A stretch of DNA of 64,000 nucleotides from Bacillus altitudinis 41KF2b. GTDB lineage: Bacteria > Bacillota > Bacilli > Bacillales > Bacillaceae. Position 1 is the stretch's first letter; each line of letters begins with the position of its first letter. The stretch lies in assembly GCF_000691145.1 (NCBI RefSeq), contig NZ_ASJC01000011.1:22719-86718 (forward strand), read 5' to 3'. Position numbers and translations under genes: made by a program. Positions 59,251 to 64,000 of the stretch are shown here, one piece after another. Below the pieces are notes generated by a model that worked only from the letters and a program-made list of their open reading frames with translations, did not search any database and was not told the DNA's origin.

Positions 59251-59871
59251 TCATGAGTCATTTTTCTTTTGTAGACACTCTTTGATAAAACCATCGATTT
59301 CTTGAAAGCAGCGATTTTTAGATTCAGCGTGAAAAGTCGTAGAATCTGGATTGGCGAACCCATGCTGCCCCTTTACTATTTTCACGCAAAGCTTTTCCTT
59401 TTTCTCCAAAACATTCGCAACCTCCCGTGGGTTAAAAGATGCTTCAACTTCCGGGAAAAATAACAACGTATTGCAGGCAGGCTTCATATCGAGAAAATCT
59501 CTTATCCTTGAACCATAAAATCCAATGACTCCGGTAAACAACTGATCATATTGGCTGCATTGCCAAGCAATTGTTGCCCCCACACTAAAACCTATCAGAC
59601 ATATGTCTCTCTCTGCATTTTTCGTTTTTAACTCTTTTGCCACATTCAATACGATCTTTACCGATTCATCAAAACCAACATTATTCATAAAGTAGTCATA
59701 TGCCTCATTCTCACTGGCATAAGGGAAGTGTTTAGCCTGTCCTAATAAATGAGGACAATAAACCTCAAAACCAGCTTTGTCAAAATGATCGATCATACTC
59801 TTCATATGATCATTTATTCCGTATATTTCGTGTACTAAAATCATGACAGGTTTTTGTTTCGATGTATGCAA
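59251..59871 (-). CDS. Dienelactone-hydrolase-family alpha/beta hydrolase
   Basis: A 206-residue protein. ILVHEIYGINDHMKSMIDHF is typical of the DLH family's first strand and loop. The nucleophile elbow is CLIGFSVGAT with Ser96, where true dienelactone hydrolases have Cys. The likely acid/base partners lie around FFPEVEAS and VKGQHGFANP. It is a soluble esterase-like enzyme with unknown substrate; AAAGGGAA precedes the start. Single gene. Confidence 0.8.
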   Translation of the reverse strand: MHTSKQKPVMILVHEIYGINDHMKSMIDHFDKAGFEVYCPHLLGQAKHFPYASENEAYDYFMNNVGFDESVKIVLNVAKELKTKNAERDICLIGFSVGATIAWQCSQYDQLFTGVIGFYGSRIRDFLDMKPACNTLLFFPEVEASFNPREVANVLEKKEKLCVKIVKGQHGFANPDSTTFHAESKNRCFQEIDGFIKECLQKKNDS

Positions 59872-60162
59872 ATGATCACACTTCCCTTTTATTCCGTTTG
59901 TTCACTGGAGGATCGTACTTTAAAAAGTCATTTAAGTCGACTGATCAACACTCACATAAACTTCTTTCGATGTGAAAATCATAGCATATTTTACCATTAA
60001 GTAGTCTATCTCACATTCTCATCAATCGAACTCTCTTCATCATCGTTTGAGAATGCGTTTGGTTTTATCCACCTTTTGTTTTGGGTATAGTTCTATCGTT
60101 TATCCGTTCAACCAGTTCAAGGCATAAAGTTGGTGAGATTCGCTCAAGCTAGTTTCAAATGC

Positions 60163-60191
60163 TTTACTTTTAGGTTGCTTCTCTGTAAGAT
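60163..60191 (+). promoter_or_regulatory. Candidate tcyABC promoter
   Basis: -35 TTTACT (60163-60168), 17-bp spacer, -10 TAAGAT (60186-60191). The rest of the 360-bp gap 59872-60162 shows no gene, riboswitch or clear operator. Confidence 0.5.
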
Positions 60192-60230
60192 CATATGTTG
60201 TAAATACCAACAAGAAAAGTGGGGAATAAA

Positions 60231-61046
60231 ATGAAAAAAATGTTCTTTGCCATTATTTTAGGCGCTTGTGTTGCATTGATCACAGCATGTGGATCAGCTG
60301 CAAACGACAGCGCAAATAAACAATCTGGGTCTAAGGAATCAGGTGACCTTTGGAAGTCCATTCAGGATAAAGGCGTATTAACCATCGGTACAGAAGGTAC
60401 ATATGCTCCTTTCACCTTCCATGACAAAAAAACAGATAAATTAACTGGCTATGATGTCGAGGTCATCACAGAAGTCGCAAAACGTCTTGACTTAAAACCA
60501 GAATTCAAAGAAACACAATGGGACAGCATGTTTGCTGGTCTGAATTCTAAACGTTTTGATGTGGTAGCGAACCAAGTTGGTAAAACTGGACGTGAAAATC
60601 AATATGATTTCTCTGATAAATACACAACGTCTCAAGCCATTGTTGTGACAAAATCAGATAACAATGACATCAAGAAACTTTCTGATGTGAAAGGCAAAAA
60701 AGCAGCACAATCATTAACAAGTAACTACAATAAATTAGCTACAGATGCTGGCGCTAAAATTGAAGGGGTTGAAGGTCTTGCACAATCCATTCAATTGATT
60801 CAGCAAGGGCGTGCTGATTTGACGTTCAATGATAAATTAGCTGTCTTGAATTACTTGAAAACAAGCGGTAACAAAAACCTAAAAGTTGCATTTGAAACAG
60901 GAGATCCACAAGAAACGTATTTTGCCTTCAGAAAAGGCAGCGGCGAAGTCGTTGACAAAGTGAATGGCGCATTAAAAGAAATGAAGAAAGACGGTACACT
61001 CGCTAAGATTTCTAAGAAATGGTTTGGTGAAGATGTTACAAAGTAA
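60231..61046 (+). CDS. tcyA: Cystine-binding lipoprotein TcyA
   Basis: A 271-residue solute-binding lipoprotein. LGACVALITACGSA gives the lipobox. GVLTIGTEGTYAPFTFHDKK, YDVEVITEVAKRLDLKPEFK, ANQVGKTGRENQYDFSDKYT and LTSNYNKLATDAGAKIEGVE are close to B. subtilis TcyA. ATG 60231 follows GTGGGGA; a GTG at 60219 is in frame but is part of the site. Its last codons overlap tcyB. Confidence 0.93.
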   Translation: MKKMFFAIILGACVALITACGSAANDSANKQSGSKESGDLWKSIQDKGVLTIGTEGTYAPFTFHDKKTDKLTGYDVEVITEVAKRLDLKPEFKETQWDSMFAGLNSKRFDVVANQVGKTGRENQYDFSDKYTTSQAIVVTKSDNNDIKKLSDVKGKKAAQSLTSNYNKLATDAGAKIEGVEGLAQSIQLIQQGRADLTFNDKLAVLNYLKTSGNKNLKVAFETGDPQETYFAFRKGSGEVVDKVNGALKEMKKDGTLAKISKKWFGEDVTK

Positions 61047-61725
61047 TACCCTAGGAGTCGTCATTCCTTGGGATCTTCTTCAGCAATCTTTTTGGCCAAT
61101 GGTGATGCAGGGGATTTATTATACAATCCCCCTTGCCATCATTGCCTTCATTATTGGTCTTTTTATCGCGCTTGTGACAGCTCTTGCTAGAATGTCTAAA
61201 ATCAAAGCCCTCAGATGGATTTTCTCCATCTATGTGTCGGCCGTTCGCGGAACGCCGCTTTTTGTGCAATTGTTTATTATTTTCTATTTCTTTCCGACAT
61301 TTAATATCACACTGGATCCATATCCAAGTGCCATTATTGCTTTTTCATTAAACGTAGGTGCGTATGCGTCAGAGATTATCCGTGCATCCGTCCTGTCTGT
61401 TCCTAAAGGACAATGGGAAGCTGGTTATTCAATTGGGATGACCCATCGCAAAACGCTCATCCGCGTGATTTTACCGCAGGCAGTGCGTGTATCGATTCCG
61501 CCGCTGTCTAATTCATTCATTAGTTTGGTGAAAGATACATCGCTTGCCTCCCAAATCCTCGTGGCAGAGATGTTCCGTAAATCACAGGAAATTGCTGCGG
61601 CGAACTTGGATCAAATTTTATTTATTTATATGGAAGCAGCCCTGATCTATTGGGTATTCTGCTTCATTCTATCGCTCGTTCAAAACCAAATTGAAAAACG
61701 ACTTGATCGATATGTCGCAAGGTAA
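61033..61725 (+). CDS. tcyB: Cystine ABC transporter permease TcyB
   Basis: A five-span permease of the polar amino-acid type (about 230 aa). FVQLFIIFYFFPTFNITLDP, then EAA-loop residues SVLSVPKGQWEAGYSIGMTH and ILPQAVRVSIPPLSNSFISL. It forms the channel for cystine with TcyC. ATG 61033 lies inside the tcyA end (14-bp overlap), indicating coupling; a TTG at 61024 is an alternative. Confidence 0.92.
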   Translation: MLQSNTLGVVIPWDLLQQSFWPMVMQGIYYTIPLAIIAFIIGLFIALVTALARMSKIKALRWIFSIYVSAVRGTPLFVQLFIIFYFFPTFNITLDPYPSAIIAFSLNVGAYASEIIRASVLSVPKGQWEAGYSIGMTHRKTLIRVILPQAVRVSIPPLSNSFISLVKDTSLASQILVAEMFRKSQEIAAANLDQILFIYMEAALIYWVFCFILSLVQNQIEKRLDRYVAR

Positions 61726-61737
61726 GGAGGGAACGAC

Positions 61738-62481
61738 ATGCTAACAGTCAAAGGCTTAAACAAATCCTTTGGTGAAAATGAGATTTTAAAGTCGATTGAT
61801 TTTACGATCAACAAAGGGCAGGTTGTGGCGATTCTTGGTCCATCAGGTTCAGGAAAAACAACGATGCTTCGCTGTTTAAATGCACTTGAAATTCCAAATG
61901 CCGGCTCCTTTACCTTCGATGATTTCTCGATTGATTTTTCTAAAAAAAATAAACAAGCTGATTTGCTCAAGCTTCGCCGGAAGTCAGGCATGGTGTTTCA
62001 AGATTATCACCTGTTTCCTCACCGCACAGTGCTTGAAAATGTGATGGAAGGTCCTGTTCAGGTGCAGCGCCGTCCAAAGGAAGTGGTTCGAAAAGAAGCC
62101 ATTCAGCTCTTGCAAAAGGTCGGTCTTGAAGATAAAAAAGACCTGTATCCATTCCAGCTGTCAGGCGGTCAAAAGCAGCGTATCGGGATTGCCCGTGCAC
62201 TTGCCATTCAGCCAGAGCTTATGCTTTTTGATGAACCTACCTCTGCGCTTGACCCTGAGCTTGTCGGGGAAGTCTTAAAGGTCATGAAGGATTTAGCGAA
62301 AGAAGGCTGGACGATGGCGGTCGTCACACATGAAATCAAGTTTGCCCAAGAAGTGGCGGACGAAGTGATTTTTATTGATGGCGGCGTCATCGTCGAACAA
62401 GGTCCTCCTGAAGAAATCTTCAAACGACCAAAGGAAGAACGAACAAAGCAATTTTTAAACCGGATTTTGAATCCAGTATGA
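61738..62481 (+). CDS. tcyC: Cystine ABC transporter ATPase TcyC
   Basis: A 247-residue ABC ATPase: Walker [14 protein letters not shown]-loop VFQDYHLF, signature [15 protein letters not shown], Walker [14 protein letters not shown] and switch VTHEIKF. It drives cystine uptake with TcyAB. AAGGAGGG precedes the ATG, and a terminator follows the gene. Confidence 0.93.
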   Translation: MLTVKGLNKSFGENEILKSIDFTINKGQVVAILGPSGSGKTTMLRCLNALEIPNAGSFTFDDFSIDFSKKNKQADLLKLRRKSGMVFQDYHLFPHRTVLENVMEGPVQVQRRPKEVVRKEAIQLLQKVGLEDKKDLYPFQLSGGQKQRIGIARALAIQPELMLFDEPTSALDPELVGEVLKVMKDLAKEGWTMAVVTHEIKFAQEVADEVIFIDGGVIVEQGPPEEIFKRPKEERTKQFLNRILNPV

Positions 62482-62487
62482 TCAAAA

Positions 62488-62524
62488 AGGCTGTTCTCAC
62501 TTGATGAGAACAGCCTTTTTTTAT
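62488..62524. terminator. Terminator after tcyC
   Basis: AGGCTGTTCTCA and TGAGAACAGCCT with a short loop, then a T run; it also serves the convergent AbrB-like gene, whose stop it touches. Confidence 0.85.
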
Positions 62525-62805
62525 ATCTCTTTTTTCAGGCGAAGCGCCAATAAGTCTTGAAGGAGCAGTCTCGCTCCCTCTGGACTGATGACCACTCCAC
62601 CCGATAGCACTTTGTTGGAGTTTGTCACTTCTCCTGTGACGATACAGGGCTTGTCCTGCCAATACGGCTTCATCACAATGTGACCTTCTTCTTGATAGAT
62701 CTCCACCATATCTCGGGGATGAATTTTCAACCTTTTTCTTATATCTGTTGGCAGGACAATTCTTCCGACGTTATCTATATACTTTACATAGTCTTTACTT
62801 AACAA
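62521..62805 (-). CDS. AbrB-family transition-state regulator paralogue
   Basis: A 94-residue AbrB-like protein: swapped-hairpin DNA-binding half (VKYIDNVGRIVLPTDIRKRL, KIHPRDMVEIYQEEGHIVMK), then the C-terminal multimerisation half (CIVTGEVTNSNKVLSGGVVI, SPEGARLLLQDL), the same plan as AbrB and Abh. The normal AbrB start (MKSTGIVRKVD) is different, so this is a divergent paralogue. TTG 62805 follows GGGGGG. Possible local target: the sortase/surface-protein operon upstream, which is inference. Confidence 0.85.
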   Translation of the reverse strand: MLSKDYVKYIDNVGRIVLPTDIRKRLKIHPRDMVEIYQEEGHIVMKPYWQDKPCIVTGEVTNSNKVLSGGVVISPEGARLLLQDLLALRLKKEI

Positions 62806-62914
62806 ATTGACCCCCCCTGCATCTCTAGATATGATATAGACGATTCCCTGTTTATCCAGGGATTAAGCGCTCTAATCGGTTAATGAAAGAAGGAGCTGCA
62901 GGCTGATCCAATGG

Positions 62915-63475
62915 CTAAACACGCTTCCCATATATGATATATCTGTTTGGTGCAGGACCAATGAACGAAAAAGGATAACATGTGGTGAGGATAAGTTCTT
63001 CCTTTTCCTGTTGTAGTGTAATAATACTTTGATCATCTTTTTTCACAATCTTTGTTTTCTCAATTTCATAGGTAAATCGACCGTATGAAAGCTCAATAAC
63101 GAGTTGATCCCCTTTCACAAGTTCTCCTGTTCGTCTAAACACAGTATCACGATGCCCAGATAAAACGATTTGTCCCTGTTCATTAGGAAAATAGCTCTCG
63201 TGATAATGACCAACTCCCTTTGCCAAATCCTCCGCCGCTGTTCCTTCTACAATTGGTAACTCAGCTTTTAACTTTGGAATGTGCAATAGCCCAATGGTTT
63301 CACCAGCCTTCGGCACAAAAGGGGAATCCGCTTTCCCCTTTTGCTGGATGGCTGCTTGTGCAGACTGGAATGACTGATCTACTTGTCTTTGTCCATCAAC
63401 GATTTTCATATATCCTACAATCACAAGACAAATACCTGCTGTAATCAATAGAGCTGAGATGATTTTTTGAAACAT
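62915..63475 (-). CDS. Class D sortase
   Basis: A 186-residue transpeptidase anchored by an N-terminal span (ISALLITAGICLVIVGYM). Catalytic residues: His108 in LSGHRDTVF, Cys166 in LTTCYPFSF and Arg178 in APNRYIIY. Class D enzymes (YhcS in B. subtilis) cut LPxTA-type signals and link the protein to the cell wall. It overlaps its presumed substrate gene by 31 bp and is translated from within its end. It is followed by no clear terminator before the AbrB-like gene. Confidence 0.88.
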   Translation of the reverse strand: MFQKIISALLITAGICLVIVGYMKIVDGQRQVDQSFQSAQAAIQQKGKADSPFVPKAGETIGLLHIPKLKAELPIVEGTAAEDLAKGVGHYHESYFPNEQGQIVLSGHRDTVFRRTGELVKGDQLVIELSYGRFTYEIEKTKIVKKDDQSIITLQQEKEELILTTCYPFSFIGPAPNRYIIYGKRV

Positions 63476-64000
63476 GGACGATTATCCGTTTCTTTTTCTT
63501 CTTTTCCATACAATATGGATGCACCTATTAGTACAAGTGCAAATCCTGCTAGTAAAAAGTTGTACATCTCTGTTGCAGTGTTCGGAAGATGATGACCAGG
63601 TGTATCCGGTTCTGAATGAGAAGGCTGCTCTGGATTTGTTGGCACCCCTGGCACATGCGGCGGCGGTACTACCGCTGTTGAGTTTTCAGGTTTGTCTGGT
63701 TCGTCAACATTATCACCCTTCACAACTGCGATATTTTGAATGGTTTTACCTTCAGATCCTTTCGTGACCTTCGCTTCAAAAGTAACCATATGCCAGTCCG
63801 TGTCTTTGATATCACCAAATTGACCGGTCACTGTGCCTTTTGTGTAGTCTCCGTTGTCGTCATCTTTTGCATCTGTGACGGCTTGGTCATCTACTTTTAA
63901 TGATCCTTCGACATATTCAAGACCTTCTGGCAGTTGATCTGCGATCACTAAGTCTTTGATGACACTGTCTTCTACACTATTTTTTGTTTTGATCGTGTAA
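63445..64000 (-). CDS. LPNTA cell-wall-anchored surface protein, C-terminal part
   Basis: The 3' end of a large gene running in from beyond the window. The visible 185 residues contain a DUF11/isopeptide-forming-type beta domain (VIADQLPEGLEYVEGSLKVD, VTFEAKVTKGSEGKTIQNIA), a Pro-rich wall-spanning stretch, the sorting signal LPNTA, a hydrophobic span (YNFLLAGFALVLIGASILYG) and a charged tail that is longer than usual (about 20 residues, ending SSQLY). LPNTA fits class D sortase, which is encoded directly downstream. Confidence 0.85.
   Translation of the reverse strand, partial: YTIKTKNSVEDSVIKDLVIADQLPEGLEYVEGSLKVDDQAVTDAKDDDNGDYTKGTVTGQFGDIKDTDWHMVTFEAKVTKGSEGKTIQNIAVVKGDNVDEPDKPENSTAVVPPPHVPGVPTNPEQPSHSEPDTPGHHLPNTATEMYNFLLAGFALVLIGASILYGKEEKETDNRPCFKKSSQLY

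Noticed and set aside
59872..60230. S-box or T-box leader before tcyABC
   Set aside because: No GGATG-type T-box sequence, terminator/antiterminator pair or S-box core could be found; the gap appears plain.

Overview
The window is chromosomal DNA of a low-GC Gram-positive spore former, most likely the Bacillus pumilus group (pumilus/safensis/altitudinis). Proteins and gene order track the ycs-kip-mtl-ycn-ycl arc of Bacillus subtilis closely. Several insertions, losses and swaps show that it is a relative and not B. subtilis itself. This assignment comes from remembered protein families and synteny, not from a database search.

Layout. 1-8.9 kb: 5' end of mtlR, a C45-family hydrolase, lipC, a divergent azoR2 azoreductase, then the nitrogen-controlled 5-oxoprolinase operon pxpA-ycsG-ycsI-pxpB-pxpC-kipR, read leftward from a promoter with a textbook TnrA box. 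9.0-17.3 kb: a decayed PBSX-like prophage reading leftward (truncated sigma-like HTH, ArpU, small genes, HNH, small terminase fused to a holin remnant, amidase with a -1 frameshift, a secreted protein, rap-phr). Its structural genes are gone, but cargo genes (a HEPN-like protein, a two-helix membrane protein, an unknown protein) remain. It sits between ycsE and pxpA, which are neighbours in B. subtilis. 17.4-24.7 kb: ycsE, small secreted and membrane proteins, a three-gene flavin electron-transfer module (FMN-binding protein, ApbE, RnfD-like), and a chemoreceptor. 24.8-28.1 kb: the mtlA-mtlF-mtlD mannitol operon with its MtlR site, cre and promoter visible.

28.4-43.4 kb: copper genes ycnJ-ycnI, a quinone reductase, the GABA block gabT-permease-gabD with divergent gabR, a LysR/DUF4865 pair, an ArsR regulator, a lipoprotein, the TetR/MFS pair ycnC-ycnB, and aspartokinase III yclM. 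43.5-47.1 kb: a GAF-STAS protein and the two-component system yclJ-yclK, flanked by two copies of a 122-bp repeat whose differences preserve an RNA-like stem. 47.1-53.7 kb: a seven-gene operon equivalent to B. subtilis yxeK-yxeQ, for salvage of S-(2-succino)cysteine-type compounds to cysteine. 53.9-64 kb: yclG, dtpT, an amino-acid permease, a dienelactone-hydrolase-like protein, the cystine importer tcyABC, an AbrB paralogue, a class D sortase and the 3' part of its LPNTA-anchored substrate.

The theme is scavenging of nitrogen, sulphur and carbon: 5-oxoproline, GABA, mannitol, cystine, modified cysteine and peptides. Most operons sit beside their own regulators, and operators or promoters can be read directly for several. 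The least ordinary items are the structured repeat family, the compact flavinylation module, the prophage deletion scars with retained cargo, and a canonical slippery heptamer in the amidase gene. No rRNA, tRNA, CRISPR array, transposase or replication origin was seen.
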